From contig NZ_JAKEVY010000004.1 in NCBI RefSeq assembly GCF_021491375.1, positions 248,001 to 312,000 of the forward strand: a stretch of DNA of 64,000 bases, given 5' to 3'. A program made the position numbers and the translations under genes. Shown here one piece after another: positions 1-8,759 of this stretch. Position 1 is the stretch's first letter, and each line of letters opens with the position of its first letter. The notes under the pieces are model-generated. The model was not told the DNA's origin. It worked only from the letters and a program-made list of their open reading frames with translations, and made no database searches. This DNA is from Flavihumibacter fluminis. Lineage in GTDB: Bacteria > Bacteroidota > Bacteroidia > Chitinophagales > Chitinophagaceae.

Positions 1-672
1 GTAACAAAAAATTTCAACTTTTACGCTACTGAGCGATATTCCAATCAACAACTGCTGTATTCGAAATTTTATCAGTCCGACTATACTGGTATTTACACAA
101 AACAATTAAACGGTTCAGATTATTCCAATCTGCCGGATACTGCCAGTCCCTTTTTGCTCAATGAACCACTTCCTTCAGTACAATATGTGCGCGTAAGTAG
201 TTTTTCCAACAATGGTAAATTGAAGAAGCAATCCGATAGCCTGTTTCAATTGCTAACCCGTTCCAATCCACAAGCCTATACTATTTTCGATTTGCGTAAT
301 AATACAGGTGGTGCAGCTTCCATGGCGAAGCTCTATATTAAGTGGATTAACCATATCAGGAAAAAATCCAGGGTAGTTGTTTTAATCAATGCCTATACCC
401 TCAGCCAGGGAGAAATAACTGCATCTAAATTATCCAAATTAAAAGGGGTTGTATTGGCAGGTCAATCTACCAAAGGTATGCTGGCCTATGGTAGTAACTA
501 TGGCAGGCATATTCTGATTGCAGGAGGGGAATTTGTTTTTTATCCAACCGATATGCGAACGCCTGGTATGTTTAAATTTGAAGATATTGGTATTCAACCG
601 GACATGGAGTTATCAAATCAGGAAGACTGGTTGAAACAAGTTTATAATTACTGGAAATTACCTGCCGAATAA
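1..672 (+). CDS. S41-family (tail-specific) serine peptidase, C-terminal part
   Basis: The frame is open from base 1, so the gene begins before the window and only the last 223 codons are visible. The segment carries the S41 hallmarks in order: DLRNNTGG, then TLSQGE with the likely nucleophilic Ser, about 25 residues later QSTKG with the likely general-base Lys, and a GIQPD motif near the C-terminus. S41 peptidases degrade or trim exported proteins in the periplasm or as lipoproteins. The Ser motif is somewhat diverged from classical CtpA (usually S-x-E), so it may belong to the retinoid-binding-protein-like branch. The N-terminal signal or PDZ domain cannot be seen. Confidence 0.75.
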   Translation, partial: VTKNFNFYATERYSNQQLLYSKFYQSDYTGIYTKQLNGSDYSNLPDTASPFLLNEPLPSVQYVRVSSFSNNGKLKKQSDSLFQLLTRSNPQAYTIFDLRNNTGGAASMAKLYIKWINHIRKKSRVVVLINAYTLSQGEITASKLSKLKGVVLAGQSTKGMLAYGSNYGRHILIAGGEFVFYPTDMRTPGMFKFEDIGIQPDMELSNQEDWLKQVYNYWKLPAE

Positions 673-721
673 TTAATAACCTAAACCAATGCTACAATTA
701 ATCAACTCACAACCCAGAAAT

Positions 722-1267
722 ATGAAGAAATTCTGCATTCTTTTAAGTACTCTATTACTCTTATTTGCAGGCAGCCAGGAAGGAACGGCACAGACAACCA
801 AATACAAACATGAAACAGATAAATACACAATTGAATTTCCAAATCAATTTCAACAGAACACTCAATACCTGGAAACAGCGGTTGGCACTTTATTAATGAA
901 CATAAGCGCTTGGGCATCCGACGAAAATAGCAACGACAGTAATTTAGTCTATATGCTCTTTGATACTGATTATCCGGACTCAACCATACATTCTGATAAA
1001 AAAGATAAACTGAATATATTTTTTGATGGCGCCATCAATGGAGCTGTAAATTCAAGCAAGGGCAAATTAATAAGCCAGACTGAAGGAACAACAGGTATAT
1101 ATCCTCATAGAATAATTGAAATTGAATACCAGGAAGGATTGGCAATGATCAGGATGAAAATGATTCTTGTAAAAAACAAATCAATCATCATTCAGACCAT
1201 CACTCTCAAAGAGAACTATCCAAACGATTCAATTACCAGGTTTTTTAACTCTTTACGCCTAAAGTAA
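722..1267 (+). CDS. Small secreted protein of unknown function
   Basis: The protein has 181 residues. A frame start at 689 exists, but the ATG at 722 gives a clean signal peptide (MKKFCILLS, a Leu-rich core, then an Ala-Gln cleavage region around residue 24), so 722 is preferred. The mature part is about 155 residues with many beta-prone segments and no Cys pair, repeat or catalytic motif that I recognise. It follows the S41 peptidase by 49 bp on the same strand and could be co-transcribed. Predicted location is periplasm or outer surface. I cannot assign a function. Confidence 0.6.
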   Translation: MKKFCILLSTLLLLFAGSQEGTAQTTKYKHETDKYTIEFPNQFQQNTQYLETAVGTLLMNISAWASDENSNDSNLVYMLFDTDYPDSTIHSDKKDKLNIFFDGAINGAVNSSKGKLISQTEGTTGIYPHRIIEIEYQEGLAMIRMKMILVKNKSIIIQTITLKENYPNDSITRFFNSLRLK

Positions 1268-1301
1268 GACGCTGGTAATACTCATCAATAAATACTGTTT
1301 A

Positions 1302-2246
1302 ATGTCGCCAATTGTCTCCAAAAGACATCCCTATAATTTTTATTTTTCAATAATTTTTCTGGCTCTATTCTACATTGCCTTGGGTTCTGCAATCATTTTT
1401 GGTTACATCCGAGAAAGTAGCGAAGGAGATGTCAAGGTAAAAACATTTTTTTTGCTCATAATGGGTATCGCCTGTTATGCTCTTGCGGTTTATAGCATTT
1501 ACCGTTACATAAAGAATGCGCCAACAATCATACTGGATGAAGATTTTATTTCATTTGGAAATACAACATATGCATTGACAGATATAAAAAAAGTTACTCT
1601 TACAGGAAAACGACCTTTTAAATATGTAGACAATCTTCCAATGGAGGCTGCAACCATTACATTTCGTAATAATGAGATCCGATACATTTTTAATGACATG
1701 TACTCCAACTCCTGGGAATTTAAATACTTTCTTAAACAGGTCGTTGTAGATAAAAATAATTATACAGAAAAAAAAGAATTATCCATTGAATCAAATGAGA
1801 CAATCATCGATACTTTTGAAGTATTTAAAGGTAACCAATTCACTTCCTTTAGAGGGATTATTCTTTGGGTTTTAATAATAATACTCATCTATGCGCATTT
1901 TAATAATAGCATAAAAAATTCATACGGAGGCAATATATTTTTAGCCGGTGCAGGTCTGTTTTGGTTTTTTCTAAACTCCTATTTTATGTATTACTTCAAG
2001 GTATCCAACAGTTTTTTTCTTATACGTAATCATAATTTCTTTTGGGTTAAAAAAGCCTATCGCATTTCCGATATTAAAGAGATAGTTTATGAAACTCAGG
2101 GGAATATGCCAAACTGTCTCCGAATCATTACAAAAGATTATAGAGATAAACTTTACCCAGCAGGAACATTAAGAGATACAGACTGGCTAAATTTAAAAAC
2201 AACACTTGAAAGTTATAAGATTAAAGTCAGGAATGAGTGTATTTGA
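1302..2246 (+). CDS. Membrane protein with PH-like cytosolic segments, unknown function
   Basis: The protein has 314 residues with two pairs of hydrophobic helices (about residues 13-33, 46-66, then 185-203 and 211-231). Each pair is followed by a soluble stretch of 80-110 residues. The second soluble stretch (YFKVSNSFFLIRNHN, then RISDIKEI) has the look of a bacterial PH-like (bPH) domain. The layout therefore reads as a duplicated two-helix plus PH-like module. This is a fold-level impression only. It lies 34 bp after the preceding secreted-protein gene and 14 bp before the Crp-like regulator, so it may belong to a small operon. Confidence 0.55.
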   Translation: MSPIVSKRHPYNFYFSIIFLALFYIALGSAIIFGYIRESSEGDVKVKTFFLLIMGIACYALAVYSIYRYIKNAPTIILDEDFISFGNTTYALTDIKKVTLTGKRPFKYVDNLPMEAATITFRNNEIRYIFNDMYSNSWEFKYFLKQVVVDKNNYTEKKELSIESNETIIDTFEVFKGNQFTSFRGIILWVLIIILIYAHFNNSIKNSYGGNIFLAGAGLFWFFLNSYFMYYFKVSNSFFLIRNHNFFWVKKAYRISDIKEIVYETQGNMPNCLRIITKDYRDKLYPAGTLRDTDWLNLKTTLESYKIKVRNECI

Positions 2247-2260
2247 AATACTGAAAAAAT

Positions 2261-2833
2261 ATGGTAGCGCAACTCCTAAAAGAATTCTTTGACCCCTACA
2301 TAAAACTGGAGCTCCAGGTATGGCGCAATTTTGAACAATTGGGTGAAGTGATTCAATACCCGAAAGAAACCATTCTCAAACCTGCCGGCAGCGTGGAGAA
2401 ATACATGAATTTCATCATGGAAGGCTCAGGAGGAAACCTGATCTGGAAGAAGAATAATTTCGTTTGTATCGACATCTCTTTTGACCGAGATTTTCTCAAC
2501 GATTATATGTCCTTCACTACCCGGCAACCAACTCCGATTGAAGTGCGATTATTTGAAGACGCTACTATTTTCCGAATCAGCCACCAGGAATTTCAAAAGA
2601 CCTTTGCTTCCGGTGCAAAAGGAGAAAAAGTAAGCCGAATTGCAGCCGAAGCCAGTTATATTCATAAACAAAACCAGCAGATCGACTTATTGACCAAAAC
2701 CGCCAAAGAACGCTACCTCGAGATGCTGAAAACCAATCCCAATATTACCCGAACCCCACTTAAATACCTGGCGTCCTACCTGGGTATTACGCCTCAAAGT
2801 CTCAGCAGGATCCGGTCCGGCAAACTAAGCTGA
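2261..2833 (+). CDS. Crp/Fnr-family transcriptional regulator
   Basis: The protein has 190 residues, typical of the short Crp-like regulators common in Bacteroidota. Residues about 25-115 form the cyclic-nucleotide-binding beta-roll; residues about 145-190 form the winged-helix DNA-binding domain with the recognition-helix pattern YLGITPQSLSRIRSG. The Fnr-type cysteine cluster is absent, so it is not an iron-sulphur sensor, and the classical cAMP-contacting residues are not clear, so the ligand is unknown. Such genes often control a neighbouring detoxification or transport gene; the CPBP protease gene starts 49 bp downstream. Confidence 0.85.
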   Translation: MVAQLLKEFFDPYIKLELQVWRNFEQLGEVIQYPKETILKPAGSVEKYMNFIMEGSGGNLIWKKNNFVCIDISFDRDFLNDYMSFTTRQPTPIEVRLFEDATIFRISHQEFQKTFASGAKGEKVSRIAAEASYIHKQNQQIDLLTKTAKERYLEMLKTNPNITRTPLKYLASYLGITPQSLSRIRSGKLS

Positions 2834-2882
2834 CTTACCAAATGGTAACTGGTATACTGCCCTGCACATCTATTTTCGCAGT

Positions 2883-3593
2883 ATGCCACCAACCATTACT
2901 GCTAACGCATCAGCAAAAATTCCGGCAACCCAGGTGTTGTTGGTACTGTTTGGATTTCCCATCATTTCCACCCTGCTTTCCCTGCTGTTACTGAAGAAAG
3001 AAGCATTTACAGCAGCTGGATTTGATTTCATCCTCTTTTTCTGGATCCTGGTTACTGTTTGGTACCTGGTCCAAATCCTGCTCATTTCCAGGATACTTAA
3101 AAAAGCTAGTCTTAATTGGGAATTTGTGAATTATTCTTTGAATAATAAGCAAACGCTTTTTTTTATCGCAGGATATTTGGTGGTCGGCTTTGGAATCGTT
3201 GCCTTTATTGAGATATCTCTTGCCAATATGCAGGTGGATCCCGTCAGATTAGCTTCAATTTCTTCCCTTATTCCAAAAACAACTACTGCAAGGATAGTCT
3301 TTGTTATCATGGGACTCACGGCGGGTATTTCTGAAGAAATCGTTTACCGCGGGTTTGCTATCCGGGCATTGGAAAGTCATCGGGTTAATAAATGGCTAGC
3401 TATAGCGTTGGCTGCTATCCCCTTTATATTCCAACACGGACTAAAATCCATCGACCAGTTTTGGTGGTTTCTGGTTTGGGGATTGGTATTTGGCATCATT
3501 TTATTACTAACAAAACGGCTGTATATTACCATCATTATTCACTGGATGATAATATTATCGGCATTGTTTGGGATATTCCAGGCTATCGGATAA
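2883..3593 (+). CDS. CPBP-family intramembrane metalloprotease
   Basis: The protein has 236 residues with about six to seven hydrophobic segments. It carries the CPBP (CAAX protease/bacteriocin-processing) motifs: EEIVYR at residues 151-156, FIFQHG with the metal-ligand His at 185, and a third His in the last helix (IIIHWM). Members cleave substrates inside the membrane or give immunity to peptides. A near-consensus element TATTTTCG lies 4 bp before the ATG. The adjacent Crp-like gene may regulate it. The substrate is unknown. Confidence 0.85.
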   Translation: MPPTITANASAKIPATQVLLVLFGFPIISTLLSLLLLKKEAFTAAGFDFILFFWILVTVWYLVQILLISRILKKASLNWEFVNYSLNNKQTLFFIAGYLVVGFGIVAFIEISLANMQVDPVRLASISSLIPKTTTARIVFVIMGLTAGISEEIVYRGFAIRALESHRVNKWLAIALAAIPFIFQHGLKSIDQFWWFLVWGLVFGIILLLTKRLYITIIIHWMIILSALFGIFQAIG

Positions 3594-3617
3594 ATAAACT
3601 TGCGTAATCCTATAATT

Positions 3618-3646
3618 TTTGAATCAATGTCAGTCAACTATATTTG
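3618..3646 (+). promoter_or_regulatory. Predicted Bacteroidota-type promoter for the DUF4239-like gene
   Basis: TTTG at 3618-3621 and TATATTTG at 3639-3646, separated by 17 bp, match the Bacteroidota -33/-7 consensus (TTTG, TAnnTTTG). The start codon at 3669 lies 22 bp downstream, leaving a short leader without a Shine-Dalgarno sequence. Confidence 0.6.
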
Positions 3647-3668
3647 ATATATTTATCAAATAAAATGT

Positions 3669-4469
3669 ATGACCGAAGAACTTTTATACAGCCAGCCTCA
3701 ATGGCTGATTGGTCTTGTGACACTGGTTCTTTTGATCATTTCTGTTGAAACTGGTTTCTGGATTGGCTTAAAGGCAAAGGTTGAAATGACCCAACCAATG
3801 AAAGCTCAGATCTCTACAATCCAAACTGCCATTCTCACCATATTCACTTTTCTCCTTGGCTTTACATTTGCTATGGCATTATCCCGTTTTGACAATAGGA
3901 AACAAATGGTGGTAAAGGAATCAAACGCAATTGGAACCGCCGTATTAAGATCCAAACTTTTGCCAGAGAATCAACGGGCAAAAATGAATAAATTGTTCAA
4001 GCAGTATGTAAATGTTGAATTCAGTATAACATCAAGAGCAAATGTTCCTTTAGAGGAAAGAAAACAGCAAAACTTAGAAGCCAAACAACTACAAACATTA
4101 ATGTGGGATGAGGCATTTGCGGCTACAGAAAACAATCCACTATCGGTTCCTGCAGGATTATTTGCAACCTCTATCAACCAACTGATTGATGTTAAAACAG
4201 AACGGGACATTGCCATTTCTAATCACGTTCCAGAGATAGTTTTACTTGGGCTATTGCTTTTTGCTGCATTAGCTATCGGTATTCTTGGTTATGGAAATGG
4301 ATTAGCAGCTACACATGCCAGGTATCCTGCAATAATTTTGTGTCTTGTAATCACCATATCATTTATACTCATTATAGACCTTGACAGACCTAACAGGGGA
4401 CTTACAAAAGTTAGTCAGGAAAGTATGATAGACTTAATGTCAATTATAAACAAAGTCAGCAAAGAGTAG
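3669..4469 (+). CDS. DUF4239 (bestrophin-like) membrane protein
   Basis: The protein has 266 residues. Two hydrophobic helices lie near the N-terminus (about residues 12-32 and 50-70, the latter followed by FAMALSRFDNRK) and two near the C-terminus (about 190-215 and 220-240), with a long polar, helical central segment. The sequence around NAIGTAVLRSKLLPE is typical of DUF4239. The family is compared with bestrophin anion channels, but transport has not been shown to my knowledge. The gene converges on the DUF2202 gene with only 3 bp between them. Confidence 0.7.
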   Translation: MTEELLYSQPQWLIGLVTLVLLIISVETGFWIGLKAKVEMTQPMKAQISTIQTAILTIFTFLLGFTFAMALSRFDNRKQMVVKESNAIGTAVLRSKLLPENQRAKMNKLFKQYVNVEFSITSRANVPLEERKQQNLEAKQLQTLMWDEAFAATENNPLSVPAGLFATSINQLIDVKTERDIAISNHVPEIVLLGLLLFAALAIGILGYGNGLAATHARYPAIILCLVITISFILIIDLDRPNRGLTKVSQESMIDLMSIINKVSKE

Positions 4470-4472
4470 TTA

Positions 4473-5153
4473 TCAAAATCCTGTTGCCATTGCACTTTCC
4501 ACAATTGCATCAAACTCTGCCTGCGATATGTATTGAGGAGTATAAGAACCTCCAACTTTCAGGATATTCTTATAAAATGATCGCAGGTGATTACGACTTC
4601 CTTTCATCAGCATTTCATAAACCAATCGTATGTCCTGATTATCAATATTGATTAGCTGATTCTTTAAATCAAACAGATCCAGGTCTTCAATAGTCGCACC
4701 AACTTTATACGCTTCTAAAATACTCGTATTTCCTTTTGCCACAAGTTGGTTATAGAGTTTCTGTAGCGATGTGTCTCTAAACACACCAACTGGATTTGAA
4801 CCAACGGGATCTGTTAAACTATATTTATTCAACAATAACAAAACCGTGTTCATGTGAGTGAGTTCGCTGGCAGATATATTGGTAAAAATATTTACCCCCC
4901 ATTTATTGTATAAGGTAACATATACATCCTTTGCCAGTTTCTCTTCTTCCCGCATAAACGACAATGAGGCTAATTCTGCAGTATTTAATGATTCTTTAGG
5001 CAAGCCTTTTATTTGAGCTTCCAGCCCGGCATAATTTAAGTTATCAGTGTTATTATTCACTTGATCCGAAACATCCTCTTTTGTACAGGAAAATAGAAAC
5101 AATGAAACTGCTAACAGGAAGAGTTTGCCTATATTTTTAGCTGAATTTTTCAT
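4473..5153 (-). CDS. DUF2202 ferritin-like lipoprotein
   Basis: The protein has 226 residues. An N-terminal signal ends in a lipobox-like FSC at about residue 23, so it is predicted to be a lipoprotein. The mature part matches DUF2202, a ferritin-like four-helix fold: MREEEKLAKDVY, ELTHMNTV and RNHLRSF supply Glu and His residues in the helices. Whether the metal site is complete cannot be judged by eye. It is transcribed alone, and the 159 bp upstream hold no clear TAnnTTTG element on this strand. Confidence 0.75.
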   Translation of the reverse strand: MKNSAKNIGKLFLLAVSLFLFSCTKEDVSDQVNNNTDNLNYAGLEAQIKGLPKESLNTAELASLSFMREEEKLAKDVYVTLYNKWGVNIFTNISASELTHMNTVLLLLNKYSLTDPVGSNPVGVFRDTSLQKLYNQLVAKGNTSILEAYKVGATIEDLDLFDLKNQLINIDNQDIRLVYEMLMKGSRNHLRSFYKNILKVGGSYTPQYISQAEFDAIVESAMATGF

Positions 5154-5312
5154 TGTGAAGAATTTTGTTCAAGTTACCATAAGCCACCTTGTCGTTTAGT
5201 AACTGTAGTTACACAATAATCACCCTCAACCTTACGTTACCGATTTTTGTAATACGAGAGATTAAACTTTCGGCAAAAAAGCGCGTCCAACGAAAAACCA
5301 AGTTCCAATTTT

Positions 5313-6386
5313 ATGAAGCCGATCGCCTACCTGCTGCTTATCCTTGTATCTTTTGCAAGTTGTAGTAAAGACAATAGTGATGGACCAACCACGCCCCCCG
5401 ATACCCTATACTTCCCTCCTGTTTCGGGGAATTTCACCTGGGAAACCACCAGCCTGTCCAGCCTGGGATGGAAGCAGAATGCAGTTCAGTCCCTGAAAGA
5501 TTTTCTTGCTGCTAATAATACCAAATCCTTTATGATCCTGGTAAATGGCCGGATTGTGATGGAAGAATATTTCAATGGCCACAATGCCAGCACTGAATGG
5601 GAATGGAACAGCGCCGGGAAAACCCTGGTTGCTACTGCCACCGGTTTGGCAGCCCAGGATGGATTGGTGAACATCAATAATAAGGCATCCGATTATTTGG
5701 GTACAGGTTGGACAAGCATGCCGCTTGAGAAGGAGAACCTCATCACGGTAAAGCATTTGCTGACAATGACATCCGGCAATGATGACACCAAACAATTAAT
5801 GATCAAGTCCAACCTGACCTATGTTGCCGATGCTGGCACCCGTTGGGCCTATAGCAATATTTTTCAGAAGCTGACCGATGTGGTGGCGGAAGCCAGCAAC
5901 CAGGAATTTGAAGCGTACTTCAATGCCAAACTCAAAAATAAAATCGGTATGGATGGCAGATGGAATTTCGGTACCATCTTTACGATCTATCATAGTACCG
6001 CCAGAAGCATGGCAAGATTTGGCATCCTGGCCCTGAACAAAGGAAAATGGAATACAGAGCAGGTCGTAAATGAAGCCTTTATTACGGCAAGTACAACTAC
6101 CTCCCAGGCCATCAATCCCTCTTACGGTTATATGTGGTGGTTAAATGGTAAATCCAAGTATATGCTGCCAAGTGATCAGACGGTGTACCAGGGAACACTT
6201 ATTCCGAATGCTCCTGCAGATATGTTTGCGGGTATGGGTGCCGGTGATCAACGCGTATACGTAATTCCCAGCAAAAAAATGGTAGTGATTCGGATGGGAC
6301 AAGCATCGAATCCGGACAATCCTGATTTTGCAGTATCAGGATTTGACAATGCGCTTTGGGAGAAAATTAGTGCGGTGATTAACTGA
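5313..6386 (+). CDS. Beta-lactamase-fold serine hydrolase (class C-like), predicted lipoprotein
   Basis: The protein has 357 residues. A short signal ends at a Cys (VSFASC, residue 17) with a weak lipobox, suggesting membrane anchoring. The active-site motifs are SAGK at residues 100-103 (S-x-x-K) and YSN at 180-182, as in class C beta-lactamases, D-alanyl-D-alanine carboxypeptidases and related esterases. True beta-lactamase activity cannot be inferred. The GAGDQRVYVIPSKK region near the C-terminus fits the usual late part of the fold. It is followed after 22 bp by a decayed alpha/beta hydrolase gene. Confidence 0.8.
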   Translation: MKPIAYLLLILVSFASCSKDNSDGPTTPPDTLYFPPVSGNFTWETTSLSSLGWKQNAVQSLKDFLAANNTKSFMILVNGRIVMEEYFNGHNASTEWEWNSAGKTLVATATGLAAQDGLVNINNKASDYLGTGWTSMPLEKENLITVKHLLTMTSGNDDTKQLMIKSNLTYVADAGTRWAYSNIFQKLTDVVAEASNQEFEAYFNAKLKNKIGMDGRWNFGTIFTIYHSTARSMARFGILALNKGKWNTEQVVNEAFITASTTTSQAINPSYGYMWWLNGKSKYMLPSDQTVYQGTLIPNAPADMFAGMGAGDQRVYVIPSKKMVVIRMGQASNPDNPDFAVSGFDNALWEKISAVIN

Positions 6387-6408
6387 TCCGGATTCAGTAA
6401 ATTAGAGT

Positions 6409-6969
6409 ATGATATCTAAAGTGCTTGCGCTATGCTGGCTGGTGATACATTCAGTCAGCGTTTATGCCCAGGCAGAAAAATTCAAATGCCTCTGCTCAAC
6501 AATCGGCCTTGCTGATTCCTGGGCTGATAGTGCCGGCGTCAGTTGTTACATGATACCGGTATCCAGGGATGCTTTCAATAAATCAGCAGGCAATTTTAAA
6601 CTGGCTGTTGCAGTCGCATCTCCCCTAAGTGCAACTAAGGAAAAACCTCTTTTATATCTGCATGGCGGTCCGGGTATTGCCACATTAGGAAACCTCCCAA
6701 ACTACCTGAAGTCAGCCACCTGGAAGCAGATAAGGTAAACGCGATCGCTTGTATTTTTTGATTACCGGGGAACCGGTTATTCTGAACCTGCTGCATCACA
6801 TGCAGCCATACATGTTGATGATTGTATCCGGGAGATAGCAACAACTTTTTTATCGAATCCATCTGCGAAAGTTGAAATTGCTTGTGTAGGCAAGCGTTCA
6901 AAAATCGTGTTTCTCAAAAGCGATCTGGAAAATGCTCTTTCTGATCTGCAAAAGAATAAAAGGAATTAA
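6409..6969 (+). pseudogene. Alpha/beta hydrolase, broken by an in-frame stop and internal deletion
   Basis: The start (signal peptide ending in VYAQ) reads into the oxyanion-hole motif LHGGPG and then meets TAA at 6736-6738. Past the stop, in the same frame, translation continues LVFFDYRGTGYSEP, the next conserved motif of proline-iminopeptidase-like hydrolases. It then runs into CIREIATTFLSNPSA, which resembles the C-terminal segment of that family. The nucleophile-elbow Ser (GxSxG), the catalytic Asp and the core between them are absent. So both a nonsense codon and a large in-frame deletion are present, and the product cannot be active. It ends in TAATG shared with the next gene. Confidence 0.75.
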
Positions 6970-8060
6970 TGTATTCAGTAATGCACAGAGCTTTTATACT
7001 AATTGTTGCAGTATCGCTTTCCATTATAAGTATCGCCCAGGAAAAAGAAAACAAATTCGCCGCGGTTGACAGTTTTGCGAGGACGGTGAAGTATAAAAAT
7101 GATCTCACCAACCTGACCAACGAACTTACCAATCGTTACCCAGATCAGCTACAAAAAGCTAGAGCAATCTTCAGATGGATTACAGAAAATATCGCATACG
7201 ATTACAAATATGTCAATAAGTACGCCAAGAGGAATAAAGAACCGAAAGCTTACAAATGCAAGGGCGATAAAGACTGCGAGGCGAAAAGAATTGCCTGGGA
7301 GATAAAATACATCGACAACGTACTGAAAAAGAATAAAGCGATTTGCCAGGGCTATTCCATGCTTTTCAAAAAGATGTGTGATATAGCAGGCATACAATCA
7401 GAAATCGTACCGGGTTATGTACGCACCGAATACTACCAGGTTGGCTCGGCAGGGTCCATGGATCACAGTTGGAATGTTATTTTAATTGACAGTGCCTATT
7501 ATTTATTGGACCCTACCTGGGCGGCAGGGGCCTGTACCAAAAATGAAGAAGGCAAATTGCTCAGCTATATAAAAGAATTTGATGAGTACTATTGGATGAC
7601 CCCTCCTTCCGATTTTGCCCGCAATCATTTTCCTGTAACGGGAAAATGGGCGCTCATCCCTAACTACACCAAAGAAAAATTCGCCGCCAACCCCTACTAC
7701 CACCCAGGGGAAATTCAGAATATACAGCTAATTAGTCCGGCTACAGGGATTATTGAAGCCAAAAAAGGCGATACGATTCAGTTTAAAATTGCCTACAAAA
7801 GACCATTCAAGTTCCTTCAAATTAACTCCAATCAATTTAGAAATCCAGATATAATGAAGGAGGAGCAATTGTCGAAGCGAAAAAAAGTAATTCAACTCGA
7901 TACCCTGGCATTGAAAAAGCAACAATATATACCTTACCATAAAACCGGGGATGTTTATGAGTTCAGTTATGCTGTAACAGATGAATCTCTTTATTATATT
8001 GATGTCCTTTTTGACTATACACGGATCATGCGATTTAAAGTGGTTATTAAAAACAAGTAA
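6969..8060 (+). CDS. Secreted transglutaminase-like cysteine hydrolase
   Basis: The protein has 363 residues with an N-terminal signal peptide (cleavage near SIAQ). The start at 6969 overlaps the upstream stop (TAATG); an ATG at 6981 is an alternative. The transglutaminase-like core has the triad in order: Cys in AICQGYSMLF, His in MDHSWNVI, Asp in YLLDPTWA. The C-terminal about 120 residues form a separate beta-rich domain with KGDTIQFKIAYKRPF. Such proteins act as peptidases or amidases in the periplasm. No partner gene identifies a substrate. Confidence 0.8.
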   Translation: MYSVMHRAFILIVAVSLSIISIAQEKENKFAAVDSFARTVKYKNDLTNLTNELTNRYPDQLQKARAIFRWITENIAYDYKYVNKYAKRNKEPKAYKCKGDKDCEAKRIAWEIKYIDNVLKKNKAICQGYSMLFKKMCDIAGIQSEIVPGYVRTEYYQVGSAGSMDHSWNVILIDSAYYLLDPTWAAGACTKNEEGKLLSYIKEFDEYYWMTPPSDFARNHFPVTGKWALIPNYTKEKFAANPYYHPGEIQNIQLISPATGIIEAKKGDTIQFKIAYKRPFKFLQINSNQFRNPDIMKEEQLSKRKKVIQLDTLALKKQQYIPYHKTGDVYEFSYAVTDESLYYIDVLFDYTRIMRFKVVIKNK

Positions 8061-8128
8061 CGAAATTCTTACCTTTCATCAAGAATCTCAACAACTTCTT
8101 TTAAGACCTTTGAAGTAATTCAACTAGA

Positions 8129-8746
8129 ATGAAAGCAAGACAAGTTCATTTCTTCTCAGGGGTAATTTTATCTCTCTTTATAGGCATTCATTTATTCAAT
8201 CATTTTTTCAGCATTTTTGGCATTCAGCGGCATATTGAGTTAATGGATAGCCTTCGAAAAATATACCGCCATCCGTTTATTGAAATCATACTACTGGTTG
8301 CAGTGGTGGTTCAAATACTATCCGGGCTTCGGCTAGTTCGAAGGAATAGCAGCAGGAACGCCAACTTTTTTGATAAAATTCATCTTTATAGTGGGCTTTA
8401 TCTGGCCATTTTCCTGGTGATCCATGTCAGTGCTGTTTTGGCGGGTCGATTCTTTTTAAAATTGGATACTAATTTTTATTTTGGAGCAGCGGGTATCAAC
8501 AGTTTTCCGGTCAACCTGTTTTTTATTCCCTATTATGCATTGGCCGTCCTCTCTTTTTTCGGACACCTGGCGGCAATACACAGCAAAAAAATGAATCAAC
8601 CTATCTTGATACTAAGCCCGATTCAACAAGCATGGGGCATTTTGATTCTGGGAGCAGCACTCACATTGATTCTGTTTTATGGATTGACTAACCAGTTTTC
8701 CGGAATTGAATTACCCGAGGAGTATCGTATCTTGACGGGGCAATAA
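8129..8746 (+). CDS. Multi-helix membrane protein with heme-b-like histidines
   Basis: The protein has 205 residues with about five transmembrane helices. Histidines sit inside or at the edge of helices (IHLFNHFF, KIHLYSG, LVIHVSAV, FFGHLAAIH), a pattern like the cytochrome b subunits of succinate dehydrogenase/fumarate reductase. No flavoprotein or iron-sulphur partner is adjacent, so it is not a standard respiratory-complex subunit. It precedes the next hydrolase gene by 13 bp and is likely co-transcribed with it. Heme binding is inference. Confidence 0.5.
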   Translation: MKARQVHFFSGVILSLFIGIHLFNHFFSIFGIQRHIELMDSLRKIYRHPFIEIILLVAVVVQILSGLRLVRRNSSRNANFFDKIHLYSGLYLAIFLVIHVSAVLAGRFFLKLDTNFYFGAAGINSFPVNLFFIPYYALAVLSFFGHLAAIHSKKMNQPILILSPIQQAWGILILGAALTLILFYGLTNQFSGIELPEEYRILTGQ

Positions 8747-8759
8747 GCAGTTGCCTTAG

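Noticed and set aside
2837-2861. TTACC-AAAT-GGTAA inverted repeat before the CPBP gene as a regulator site
   Set aside because: Only 5-bp arms and directly after a stop codon; could easily be chance.
5199-5212. Inverted repeat GTAACT-GT-AGTTAC with GTTACC motifs at 5173 and 5236 as another 11-bp operator
   Set aside because: The motifs are 35 and 28 bp apart, out of 11-bp phase, and no TAnnTTTG element follows at the right distance.
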